64,000 bases of DNA, taken from positions 217,511-281,510 of the forward strand of contig NZ_JALBYU010000009.1 of the NCBI RefSeq assembly GCF_029963765.1, read 5' to 3'. The stretch comes from Pseudomonas sp. UYIF39. GTDB taxonomy: Bacteria > Pseudomonadota > Gammaproteobacteria > Pseudomonadales > Pseudomonadaceae. Shown in pieces: positions 19,128-26,203 of the stretch (positions are counted from its first letter, which is position 1; each line of letters opens with the position of its first letter). A program made the position numbers and the translations under genes. The notes under the pieces are model-generated. The model was not told the origin of the DNA, did no database searches, and was given only the letters and a program-made list of their open reading frames with translations.

Positions 19128-19170
19128 TCCCAAGCTGATAACGAGGGTTCGATTCCCTTCACCCGCTCCA
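19128..19170 (+). pseudogene. 3' fragment of tRNA-Gly(CCC)
   Basis: The 43 bases from the anticodon (TCCCAAGCTGATAACGAGG) through the T-arm (GGGTTCGATTCCC) to CACCCGCTCCA match the 3' half of bacterial tRNA-Gly(CCC). The 5' half is absent: upstream bases cannot form an acceptor or D-arm. Such 3' tRNA pieces are normally attachment-site remnants, so an element using tRNA-Gly seems to have been part of this prophage's history. Confidence 0.75.
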
Positions 19171-20117
19171 CTATTTTCAAGGGCTCCAGACGTGTCAGTT
19201 TGAGCCTCAGCGTGTTTGGTGACAGTTCCGGTGACAGTTTGCGTGTGAGCGAGCTGATCCGCGAGAGAGAACCTGCCGCCACCCTCCCCTATAGCCAGTC
19301 CCGTTTTTATGTTGACCCACGGGAAACTGGTATTTTTGGTAAGTTTTTCCTCCCCCCTTCTGAAAGCTAAGAACCACACGGCTTGTAGACGATTTGATTA
19401 GGTAAGTTTTAAGTAATATCTAGAAATAACATTACCTTTTACCAAGGTCAGAAACCGAAAATAAAATATCTATATAATTCATATAGTTATATAAAAATTA
19501 CTTCCCTCCTTACTCAAAAAAGCTAGTGCAAAGTAAGTGCTCAACACTGCATCGCGTGCGGGCTGTAGCAGGTTTTTCACCTCCACATACCTAAATTACT
19601 TGTTTCCCATGGGTCACCTGAAAATAGGGGCTTGAGATGGCGCTGCTGGGCGGTCGAAAAAGAGGGGGTGCGTGCAGGGTTCTGCAGGGTTTTCTCAGCC
19701 CCGGCTCGCCCAGGAGAGGCCCAGCGGGCGCTGTGGCAGGCCTGCTGCAGGTGTGCAGAAATTGAGACCAATTTAGCCCGCAGGCGTGGCGGGGGGACGA
19801 CGGCGCGCGCCAGGTGAAGCCCCATCCAGCCGCGCCGATGCCGCCCCAAAACGGTGCGCTCCCGACGCTGCGGCCTCGCCCCCCCTCATCCGGACTCTCC
19901 AGCGACCAGCTGACCTTCGCCCGACTCGTCAACCGGTCACAGTCATGTAGGTGTTCCCCCACGACTGGGCAGCCCTCTGTAGCGGTAACGACAACGTAGG
20001 GTGATAGTAAATATTGTCGGGGGACTCTTGATCCCCGGACATTGACGGGCGTAAAGTGCGGACGTCGCTGCCAATTCAGCGATCCGGTTTGGTCGCCGGG
20101 ATAAATCAAGGCGCAAC
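19171..20117. other. Region of about 950 bp without a convincing gene
   Basis: From the tRNA-Gly fragment to the early regulatory RNA. The first part (19380-19560) is very AT-rich, with runs such as ATATAATTCATATAGTT; from 19620 the composition switches abruptly to GC-rich. A 178-codon minus-strand frame (19591-20127) covers the GC-rich part, but it lacks a recognisable ribosome site and its sequence (many Pro/Ser/Arg/Cys, no domain) looks like a non-coding strand. A short direct repeat GCAGGGTTCTGCAGGGTTTT lies at about 19673-19692. Confidence 0.45.
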
Positions 20118-20149
20118 AGCGCCCCATAACGATTGCAGGCGCTTTTTTT
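20118..20149 (+). terminator. Terminator upstream of the C4-like RNA
   Basis: AGCGCC (20118-20123) and GGCGCT (20138-20143) pair and are followed by seven T. A smaller internal alternative stem (GGCGCAACAGCGCC) overlaps it, so attenuation is possible. Confidence 0.6.
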
Positions 20150-20170
20150 GTGTCCGCAACTTCGTGTTAT

Positions 20171-20245
20171 GGCAGCTGTGCGTGGGAGGGCTTCGGCCCT
20201 GCCGGGTTCCTTGATCCCCGGTCGACCAACCTACGTACAGCTGCC
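20171..20245 (+). ncRNA. C4-like phage antisense RNA
   Basis: A closed multi-branch fold is visible: outer stem GGCAGCTGTGCGT (20171-20183) with ACGTACAGCTGCC (20233-20245), 13 pairs including one G-U; inside, hairpin AGGGC-UUCG-GCCCU (20187-20200) and hairpin CCGGG/CCCGG (20202-20221). This arrangement with TTCCTTGAT in the second loop is how I remember C4 RNAs of P1/P7 and related prophages, which silence antirepressor synthesis. Here an antirepressor-type gene follows at 20683. The segment AGCTGCCACC (20239-20248) is exactly complementary to GGTGGCAGCT (20269-20278) upstream of the next ribosome site. Confidence 0.7.
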
Positions 20246-20274
20246 ACCCCCATTGCTTGGTCGCGATTGGTGGC

Positions 20275-20295
20275 AGCTCCTCAATTCAAGGAGCT
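20275..20295 (+). promoter_or_regulatory. Hairpin sequestering the ribosome site of the 20301 gene
   Basis: AGCTCCT (20275-20281) pairs perfectly with AGGAGCT (20289-20295) over a seven-base loop; the AAGGAG Shine-Dalgarno of the gene starting at 20301 lies in the 3' arm. The 5' arm overlaps the stretch complementary to the C4-like RNA, so antisense pairing and this hairpin are mutually exclusive. Confidence 0.65.
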
Positions 20296-20300
20296 ACACG

Positions 20301-20459
20301 ATGACCGCTCTCATTCCGTCCAAAATTCGCGCACTTGCCCACCGCCGCATGGCTCTCGCCGCGCTGCACGCCAACTCCTCCCTCTCCACTCGCCTCAAGC
20401 GCTACAACCATCACATGCACCAGGTGCGCATTCTGGAAACGCACGGCGGTGCCCTATGA
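20301..20459 (+). CDS. Small basic phage protein (52 aa)
   Basis: The ATG at 20301 follows the occluded AAGGAG. The product is short and basic, with helical segments (KIRALAHRRMALAALHA, STRLKRYNHHMHQVRIL). Its position between the C4-like RNA and the antirepressor resembles the leader/icd-type cistron that transmits C4 control in P1-like immunity regions. Function is otherwise unknown. Its stop overlaps the next start. Confidence 0.6.
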   Translation: MTALIPSKIRALAHRRMALAALHANSSLSTRLKRYNHHMHQVRILETHGGAL

Positions 20460-20662
20460 GAAAGCCCTACGGTCTCACCGATGCGGATCTGTTTGAGTTG
20501 GAACGGGTGCGGGATTCGCTTGCCCTGGTGCACGCGCTCGCCCAGCAGGCTGATCACCCTGGGTTGTATCAGCCTCAGATGCTGGCCGGCTTCCTGGACC
20601 GGATCTGCGATGACCTGAACAGCGTAATTCGCTCTGCCAACAGCACCCAATCCCGCATCTAA
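20456..20662 (+). CDS. Small phage protein (68 aa)
   Basis: Begins with an ATGA overlap with the preceding cistron, so translation should be coupled. It is an acidic helical protein (DADLFELERVRDSLALVHAL, FLDRICDDLNSVIRSA) without a recognised family. It probably belongs to the same early operon as the antirepressor 20 bases downstream. Confidence 0.6.
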   Translation: MRKPYGLTDADLFELERVRDSLALVHALAQQADHPGLYQPQMLAGFLDRICDDLNSVIRSANSTQSRI

Positions 20663-20682
20663 ATACTGAAAGGACTCACATC

Positions 20683-21516
20683 ATGAACACCCAACTTATG
20701 CCCGTTCCGTTTTACGGCGACACCGTTGTGCTGGTTGGCAAAGACAACGCACCCTTTGTCGCTATGCGATCTATCGTAGAAAACATGGGACTGGCCTGGC
20801 AGGTGCAGCACAGAAAGATAAACGAGCGGTTCGGTTCAGTTGTCACCGAAATGGTGACAACTGGCGCCGACGGCAAACAGTACGGAATGACTTGCCTCCC
20901 CCTCCGCAAGCTTGCCGCCTGGCTCTACTCGATCAGCCCAAACAAGGTGGCGCCCGAGTTGCGCGACAAAATCGTCCAGTACCAGGAAGAATGCGACGAG
21001 GTGCTCTGGAATTACTGGACCAAGGGCGCGGCCGTTCGACCTGGTGCCGTCACCATCGCGCAACAAATCAGCCTTTCGAAACATCGCATGGTGCTGCTGA
21101 AAGAGCTGATGCGTAGCCGCAATCGGTCGATGCGGGACCTGCTTGGCGTCGAGATCACAAACCTATCCAACGCCATGGGCCTGCCTGTGCCAGATCTGGA
21201 CGCCATCGGTACGGTCGAGCCGCCCCAAGCGGACGTGGTCGCAGACTTCTGGGGCGCGCTCCTGCAGCTGGACACCAAGGGCATCGTCTACAACCACTCC
21301 AAGGATCCGCAGTTGATCGCGCTGAACATGCCGCACCTGGTCGAACTGTTCGCTGCCAATGGCATCCAGACCGTGATCAGCACCGAGGTCACCACCGCGT
21401 TGAAGCGCTGCGCCGAGCCACAGTTCTTGGGATTAAAGGCGGTGGACAGCATCATTCGCAAAACCACGACCAAGTGCTGGGTGTTCAAGAAGGTCACCCA
21501 GATCCAAGCCCAATAG
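20683..21516 (+). CDS. Phage antirepressor (P22 Ant N-terminal domain type)
   Basis: A 277-residue protein. The N-terminal 115 residues carry the P22_AR_N domain: VPFYGDTVVLVGKDNAPFVA, then RKINERFGSVVT, and LPLRKLAAWLYSISPNKV. Such proteins bind and inactivate prophage repressor, triggering lytic growth. The C-terminal half (residues 120-277) is not a known ANT or KilA-C domain that I can name. It lies downstream of the C4-like RNA, fitting antisense-controlled antirepressor expression. Confidence 0.85.
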   Translation: MNTQLMPVPFYGDTVVLVGKDNAPFVAMRSIVENMGLAWQVQHRKINERFGSVVTEMVTTGADGKQYGMTCLPLRKLAAWLYSISPNKVAPELRDKIVQYQEECDEVLWNYWTKGAAVRPGAVTIAQQISLSKHRMVLLKELMRSRNRSMRDLLGVEITNLSNAMGLPVPDLDAIGTVEPPQADVVADFWGALLQLDTKGIVYNHSKDPQLIALNMPHLVELFAANGIQTVISTEVTTALKRCAEPQFLGLKAVDSIIRKTTTKCWVFKKVTQIQAQ

Positions 21517-21600
21517 CGAGCGCAGCCTTACCGTCTGGGTAAGCAGCCGGTAAGCTACCTCCGCCACGTGACCTATAACGAACCGAAAGGAACCGCCGCC

Positions 21601-21840
21601 ATGACCGAGCTGTGCACAGTAGATAGGCTGTATCAGGGTGATACCGTGGCGCTCTTGATGGAGCTGGCCGAGAACCCCAGCGAAAGGCTCGCGCAGCGGC
21701 TGGATGCCCTCACGGCACTGGGGATGTGGCCCCCGTCGCTGAAAATTCGTGATTTCCTGATTCGCTTCAAGAATAACCCAGCATGGGAGGCGCCATTGCG
21801 TGAGGTCGCTACGGCGGCGCTGGTGCGCAGCTTCGATTAA
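21601..21840 (+). CDS. Hypothetical phage early protein (79 aa)
   Basis: ATG 21601 follows AAGGAACC. The acidic helical product (LMELAENPSERLAQRLDAL, FLIRFKNNPAWEAPLREV) has no recognised domain. It lies in a run of small genes after the antirepressor. Confidence 0.6.
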   Translation: MTELCTVDRLYQGDTVALLMELAENPSERLAQRLDALTALGMWPPSLKIRDFLIRFKNNPAWEAPLREVATAALVRSFD

Positions 21841-21897
21841 TTCAAACAAAGGAACCCGGGGCGATAGTGCCACCGGTTCAATTAAGGAGCAGTAACG

Positions 21898-22113
21898 ATG
21901 AGCAAGACCGATGCAGTGGACTACCTGATCAGGGCAATTGGTGACAACTCGAAAGGCAGCAACGCGCAACTGGCGGCCGTGGAAGCGCTGGGCGAAGCCG
22001 GTGGAGATCAGGCGATTGATCATCTGATCACCTTTGCCAGCGACGTGGCTCGTGGCAGTAACGCGCATATGGCAGTGATCAAGGCGCTCGGACGCGCCGC
22101 GCGCAACGCGTGA
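21898..22113 (+). CDS. Small HEAT-like repeat protein (71 aa)
   Basis: AAGGAG lies nine bases upstream of the ATG. Two similar helical units are visible, DNSKGSNAQLAAVEALGEAG and DVARGSNAHMAVIKALGRAA, in the style of HEAT repeats. It is likely a small protein-binding adaptor. Role unknown. Confidence 0.65.
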   Translation: MSKTDAVDYLIRAIGDNSKGSNAQLAAVEALGEAGGDQAIDHLITFASDVARGSNAHMAVIKALGRAARNA

Positions 22114-22279
22114 TCCCGCGTTACGAGTAACGCCGTTTATGTTGAATCGGGGGGTACACCTGGACAAAGGGTGGCCCCCTTTTATTGCCCACTGAAGCCA
22201 GCACCACCTAGACTCGTAACCCGACACCCGGCCTGCTGGTTTTCGCAGAGTTGGCCACTCACTCGAAAAGGAAAGCACC

Positions 22280-22555
22280 ATGTCCGACATTCATCAGGAA
22301 TTACGCGGGCAACCGCTGTTGCCGAATGACCGAGCCCAAGGCGCCTGGTTTAGCATGCTGACCGAAATCATGGGGGCTCGCTCGAAAGCGGGCGCGCGGG
22401 AGACTTACCATCAGGCTCAGGGCTATATGGTTGCGCTGCATGATGTGGACTTGATCGACGCAACGGATTTGAAGCTCATGGGCACAACGGTCCTGCGCGC
22501 CCTGAATGACGCCTTGGAGCGTTTGCATGCAACAACAGACGCGAATAAGCCATGA
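22280..22555 (+). CDS. Hypothetical phage early protein (91 aa)
   Basis: ATG preceded by AAAAGGAAAG. A helical soluble protein (GARETYHQAQGYMVALHDVD, LMGTTVLRALNDALERLHA). No family recognised. The stop overlaps a 14-codon open frame (22552-22596) that in turn overlaps the next start, linking translation of the three frames. Confidence 0.6.
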   Translation: MSDIHQELRGQPLLPNDRAQGAWFSMLTEIMGARSKAGARETYHQAQGYMVALHDVDLIDATDLKLMGTTVLRALNDALERLHATTDANKP

Positions 22556-22596
22556 GCGCGCGTGATGGTCACGACCCGTTCGCGGGACAGCACTGA
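22552..22596 (+). CDS. 14-codon coupling peptide
   Basis: MSARDGHDPFAGQH: its ATG overlaps the previous stop (ATGA) and its TGA overlaps the next ATG (TGATG). It probably acts only as a translational bridge. Confidence 0.4.
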   Translation: MSARDGHDPFAGQH

Positions 22597-22853
22597 TGGC
22601 TCTGGTGTATCGCGGCATGGTCAACGTGGTGTTGATAGCGGCGGACGGCAGCGAGTACGTGACGTGCTTCCCGGCCATCCTCAACGAAACCATGCCAGGG
22701 CTGTTCGAAATGAGTACGCCGCACAAGCTGCCGGCGGCGCGCGACTCGCATACGATCCGCGTCATCCTGGACGACGGCCAGAGCCTCGGTGGTGACGTCG
22801 GCTATGTCGGCGACTTCGGCCTGACCTTCAGCCGGCCCCGGGGGCTCGAATGA
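22596..22853 (+). CDS. Hypothetical small beta-rich phage protein (85 aa)
   Basis: Starts within the TGATG of the coupling peptide. A compact beta-rich protein (VNVVLIAADGSEYVTCFPAI, TIRVILDDGQSLGGDVGYVG) without a known family. Downstream, 22854-23124 holds no convincing gene (a possible 29-codon frame at 22850-22939) and probably carries the promoter of the following cargo operon. Confidence 0.6.
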   Translation: MALVYRGMVNVVLIAADGSEYVTCFPAILNETMPGLFEMSTPHKLPAARDSHTIRVILDDGQSLGGDVGYVGDFGLTFSRPRGLE

Positions 22854-23124
22854 TCGGCGAAGCCATTCAAGAAGACGTGTTGCGCGCTGGGTGCCGGTGC
22901 GCTCCAAGCGCGAAAAGGTGCGCACCTGCCCGAGTCTAATCGCCGTGGGGCGGTTTGCTGATATGGGTGCGTGACCACCGGAGAACGGTGAGAAACAGGA
23001 GCATAAGGCCAGAAATAGACACCTGCCGCCATCTAAGCTCTTTGAACACGATTGACGTTGACCACATCGCTGCTCCGATCTATCGTTGCGCGTTTGCCCC
23101 AGATGAGGGCATCTGCGCGCCGAG

Positions 23125-24216
23125 ATGTTGGACACAATGAAAAAGAGAACGGAATCAGACTTCCTCAAACAGGAACTTAAATCTCGCAGGGCTTTAATAA
23201 ACGCGAGACATCCGCGCAAGTTCAGCTTACAAAAACTTGAAAACTCACGACGCAAGGTTCTTGGCCGAACCATCATAACTGCGCCATCGTCATTTTCGTT
23301 GTTTGAGCCCAACTATGACGCGTTTGCCGCCTTCCTGATAAGTCTAGAAAAGGCGACGTCAAAAGGAAGAGTGCTTATTGACTTGCAGCATGTTAAGTCC
23401 GTAAAGGTCTCGGCACTTTTGGTCCTTTACGCAAATATCGAGCAAACTCAAAAAAAGTTAAAAGACAACAGTATTATTAAAACAACTGGCGAGTGCTCCA
23501 GAGAAGTATCAATGTTCTTTCGAACCTTTGGACTTTGGAATTTAACTGGCGAGTCTAGAATGAGGTCGTTGAGAGCTTATGCAGACTCTATGGAAATTTG
23601 CACCATGCCACCACAAACTGTGGAACCTGACTATCATAGAAAACAGCTTAAAAAAGTTTTAATTTACGCGCAGCAAGCTGTAGAAAAAGTCGGGATGCAC
23701 GAAGGGGCCCTGCTCGCTTATAACGCTGTAACCGAATCAATATCCAACGTATGGCAACATGCTTACGACAACAGTTTTTTTGATGAGCCGGTGCCGCTTG
23801 AACTCCAGAATTGGTGGATCATCGTCCAGCATGTAGGAGATCAGTTCTTCATCGCGATGTATGATATGGGCGCTAGTATTCCTACAACCATTAGCACCAA
23901 GCCATGGGCACATGAACTTATTGAAACAATTTCAAAGTACCTTGATATCAAAGTGCTTTCATCGGGCGACGCTAAAAGCATTAAGGCTGCTGTTGACTAC
24001 GGGCGCTCGCGATTCAAGCGTGACAACCGAGGCAAAGGCCTGACTGAAGCAAAAGACTTTGTCCAAAAAAACCCCAAAGGGTCGATGTTAATTTACAGCG
24101 GACTAGGGCATTATGAGTACAAAACTGAGGGTGACAAGGAGATCCTTGAAACCTTAGGATCTTATTTTAAAGGGACCCTTATTCAGTGGAACTTAATGCT
24201 GGAGAAGAAAAAATGA
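23125..24216 (+). CDS. STAS-like / GHKL-ATPase fusion protein (partner-switch cargo gene A)
   Basis: A 363-residue cytoplasmic protein; ATG 23137 is an alternative start. Residues about 55-145 look like a STAS-type anti-sigma-antagonist domain (RVLIDLQHVKSVKVSALLVL). Residues 175-330 carry GHKL/HATPase boxes: N-box N200-AVTESISNVWQH with E204, N208 and H212; G1 box YDMGASIP (D247, G249); and G2 box NRGKGL (301-306). No histidine-kinase phospho-acceptor domain is seen, so it resembles SpoIIAB/RsbW kinases rather than two-component sensors. It is AT-richer than its neighbours and overlaps the next gene by ATGA. Substrate and output are unknown. Confidence 0.75.
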   Translation: MLDTMKKRTESDFLKQELKSRRALINARHPRKFSLQKLENSRRKVLGRTIITAPSSFSLFEPNYDAFAAFLISLEKATSKGRVLIDLQHVKSVKVSALLVLYANIEQTQKKLKDNSIIKTTGECSREVSMFFRTFGLWNLTGESRMRSLRAYADSMEICTMPPQTVEPDYHRKQLKKVLIYAQQAVEKVGMHEGALLAYNAVTESISNVWQHAYDNSFFDEPVPLELQNWWIIVQHVGDQFFIAMYDMGASIPTTISTKPWAHELIETISKYLDIKVLSSGDAKSIKAAVDYGRSRFKRDNRGKGLTEAKDFVQKNPKGSMLIYSGLGHYEYKTEGDKEILETLGSYFKGTLIQWNLMLEKKK

Positions 24217-24551
24217 AAGGTGAGAGAACAGTAATTGATGTTGGCAACGACTTCTCTGACATGCCTTTTGGACGTGACGAAAAAGATGGAGAATCTAACG
24301 GCCTTCGTTTTAGAAAAGAATTCTTACTTAAAGAACTCGAAAAGTTTGAATACGTTACAATTGATCTTACCAACACTCTCGGCTGCCCCTCTTCATTTGC
24401 CGACGAAGCGTTTGCCGGGTTAGTTATTTATGAAAATTTCAGTAAAGAAGAAGTGCTTCGTCGCTTGACGTTTATTTCCGAATACGAAAGCGTGAAGAGC
24501 AATATCCTGAAGTACATAAATGAAGCAAAACCAGCAGCGCAAATGAGGTAG
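24213..24551 (+). CDS. STAS-like protein, DUF4325 type (cargo gene B)
   Basis: A 112-residue protein from ATG 24213, overlapping gene A's stop. It has the DUF4325 pattern: RFRKEFLLKELEKFEYVTID, then a loop LGCPSSFADEAFAGLV and a final helix. Proteins of this type resemble anti-sigma-factor antagonists but generally lack a clear phosphorylatable serine context; here SS precedes FADEAF. It is the likely binding partner or phosphorylation target of gene A. Confidence 0.75.
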   Translation: MKGERTVIDVGNDFSDMPFGRDEKDGESNGLRFRKEFLLKELEKFEYVTIDLTNTLGCPSSFADEAFAGLVIYENFSKEEVLRRLTFISEYESVKSNILKYINEAKPAAQMR

Positions 24552-24556
24552 ATCGA

Positions 24557-25093
24557 TTGGACCTCGTGAAATTACTTGCTGAAAGCGGATTACTGGCAAT
24601 CATCGTAATGCTGGCTGGTTGGCTATTCGTTTTCAAGAACTCAAGAGCGCTACACAAGCAATCTGAAATCAACACGATTGCGGCAGGCATCGAAAAGACA
24701 CTGCAAGAGATAGCGGACGAAAACTATAAATTCTGGAAAGATGCAGAAGACGACGACGACGCTCATTTAGCAAAAAGCAAGCTGTTCAGCTCTTACATAG
24801 AACACCGCTGCAATATAATCGAACGAAAAATCGGTATAATTTACGGCAAATGCTGCAACAGCTTAAATCCTGCAGTGGAAAAAATGCAGTTCACTGAGAC
24901 TTGCATCAGCCTTATTGCCAAAATTCGTGACAAGTCAACCATTGACTCTGAGAAGCTAAAATTAGTTAAAGACAAGTACACAAGAATCAGTGCAATCAAC
25001 AATCTGACTTTGAAGCTTTCCAACGAAATTCATAAGCTCATACTTACTAGATACCAGCCCATCAATGAATGGAAATGGCCGGAGAATTACTAG
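24557..25093 (+). CDS. Membrane-anchored helical protein (cargo gene C)
   Basis: A 178-residue protein beginning at a TTG at 24557, with AGGTAG seven bases before it. One N-terminal membrane segment (LLAIIVMLAGWLFVF, residues about 11-26) is followed by a long charged helical cytosolic region with a DAEDDDDAH acidic patch and four cysteines. No family is recognised. The five-base gap to gene B implies the same operon. A membrane-proximal output for the partner switch is inferred. Confidence 0.65.
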   Translation: MDLVKLLAESGLLAIIVMLAGWLFVFKNSRALHKQSEINTIAAGIEKTLQEIADENYKFWKDAEDDDDAHLAKSKLFSSYIEHRCNIIERKIGIIYGKCCNSLNPAVEKMQFTETCISLIAKIRDKSTIDSEKLKLVKDKYTRISAINNLTLKLSNEIHKLILTRYQPINEWKWPENY

Positions 25094-25153
25094 TAAGGAA
25101 CAAATGCCGTGGAATCGCAGGCTTGTGGTCCAGCCTGCGTGATCGATGCAGCC

Positions 25154-26203
25154 TTATTCGATCGATTCAAACACCCTGAACCGAATCACTTCCTCTCCCA
25201 GCCACTCATTGACCTGCTGCAGGCGCGCCTGGATCGGCTCAAGCTCGTTCATTGCCCAGATCTGCGCGGCCTCTTTGATCGAGCCGAAGCCGCCGGCGTT
25301 TTGCGGAACGATGCCCATCAGCTGAGGGGGAATCCGCAGCGCCGCGAGCATGTCGTCGCGGCTGATGTTCTTGATCGAGCCGAACTCATCCTTCGCCGCC
25401 ACCTCGCTGACCGGGATCAGTTGGATGCCATCCTTCTTGCCGCCGGGGGCATACATGAACAGGTTCCGGAAGTTGCCCGGCCCTTTGGCTGACTTCAACG
25501 CAGACCGGAGCGCGGAAACGTCCGTCTCGTTCTGCGCGGTGTCGGTCATGTACATGATGAAACCGGCGTGGCTGCCGTTGTTGTAGTACTTGCGCCGGAA
25601 CAAGGTGGCGGACTCATTGAGCAGCGCGCTTTGCAGCGCCGGCAGCCACTCCGGAAGGCCGTAGATTTCCTGGTTGATGTCAGCCTCGCGCTGGTGGTAA
25701 ACGGTCCCACGCTTGAACTCGTACTCATCTCGCCAGCCGCGCACCTGGTAATAGGTTTCGAGGTCCGCGCCGCGTCGCATGTACTTGCCCAGGGCGGGCT
25801 GCAGGCCCAGCGTGCTGCGCAGCATGTTTTCGCGCTTTTCCAGATAGCCGTTGCCGCACCAGAGGAAGTCCAGAGCGAATTGCTCGAACGTCTGCCGCGA
25901 CAGCAACTTGTGGGGAATGAAGGTGCGGGCCAGCATGTTGCGTTTGAAATTCAGGCCCGATTGCAAAAATACGCTGGCTCGAGAGGACTTGGCCAACCCA
26001 TCGAGGGACATCGGCGGTTCATACCACCGGCCGTTCAGCCAGCACTCCAAGTAGTCGAGGATCCCCCGCTCGTCGAGCACCGGCGTGGGATCTCCGAAGG
26101 TGAAGGCTTCCATCTTGCCGCCTGTTGCCGGCAGCACCTGTCCCTCGGCCGCAGCCGGGGCTGAAGTGGACGATTGCGTGGTTTCGCTGCGGCTGTTGCT
26201 CAT
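25154..26203 (-). CDS. Q: Phage portal protein (P2 gpQ type)
   Basis: A 349-residue portal monomer with the P2/PBSX-type signatures SRQTFEQFALDFLWCGNGYL, NQEIYGLPEWLPALQSALLN, and RIPPQLMGIVPQNAGGFGS. Twelve copies form the DNA entry vertex. It is transcribed leftward as in P2, its start immediately following the large-terminase stop. Confidence 0.95.
   Translation of the reverse strand: MSNSRSETTQSSTSAPAAAEGQVLPATGGKMEAFTFGDPTPVLDERGILDYLECWLNGRWYEPPMSLDGLAKSSRASVFLQSGLNFKRNMLARTFIPHKLLSRQTFEQFALDFLWCGNGYLEKRENMLRSTLGLQPALGKYMRRGADLETYYQVRGWRDEYEFKRGTVYHQREADINQEIYGLPEWLPALQSALLNESATLFRRKYYNNGSHAGFIMYMTDTAQNETDVSALRSALKSAKGPGNFRNLFMYAPGGKKDGIQLIPVSEVAAKDEFGSIKNISRDDMLAALRIPPQLMGIVPQNAGGFGSIKEAAQIWAMNELEPIQARLQQVNEWLGEEVIRFRVFESIE

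Noticed and set aside
18984..19379. Minus-strand frame containing GAGEGNRTLVISLG
   Set aside because: That peptide is the translation of the antisense of the tRNA-Gly fragment, a well-known spurious call.
19591..20127. 178-codon minus-strand frame before the C4-like RNA
   Set aside because: Pro/Ser/Arg-rich, no ribosome site, ends in a region of RNA structure; I treat it as non-coding, though similar frames are sometimes annotated in phages.
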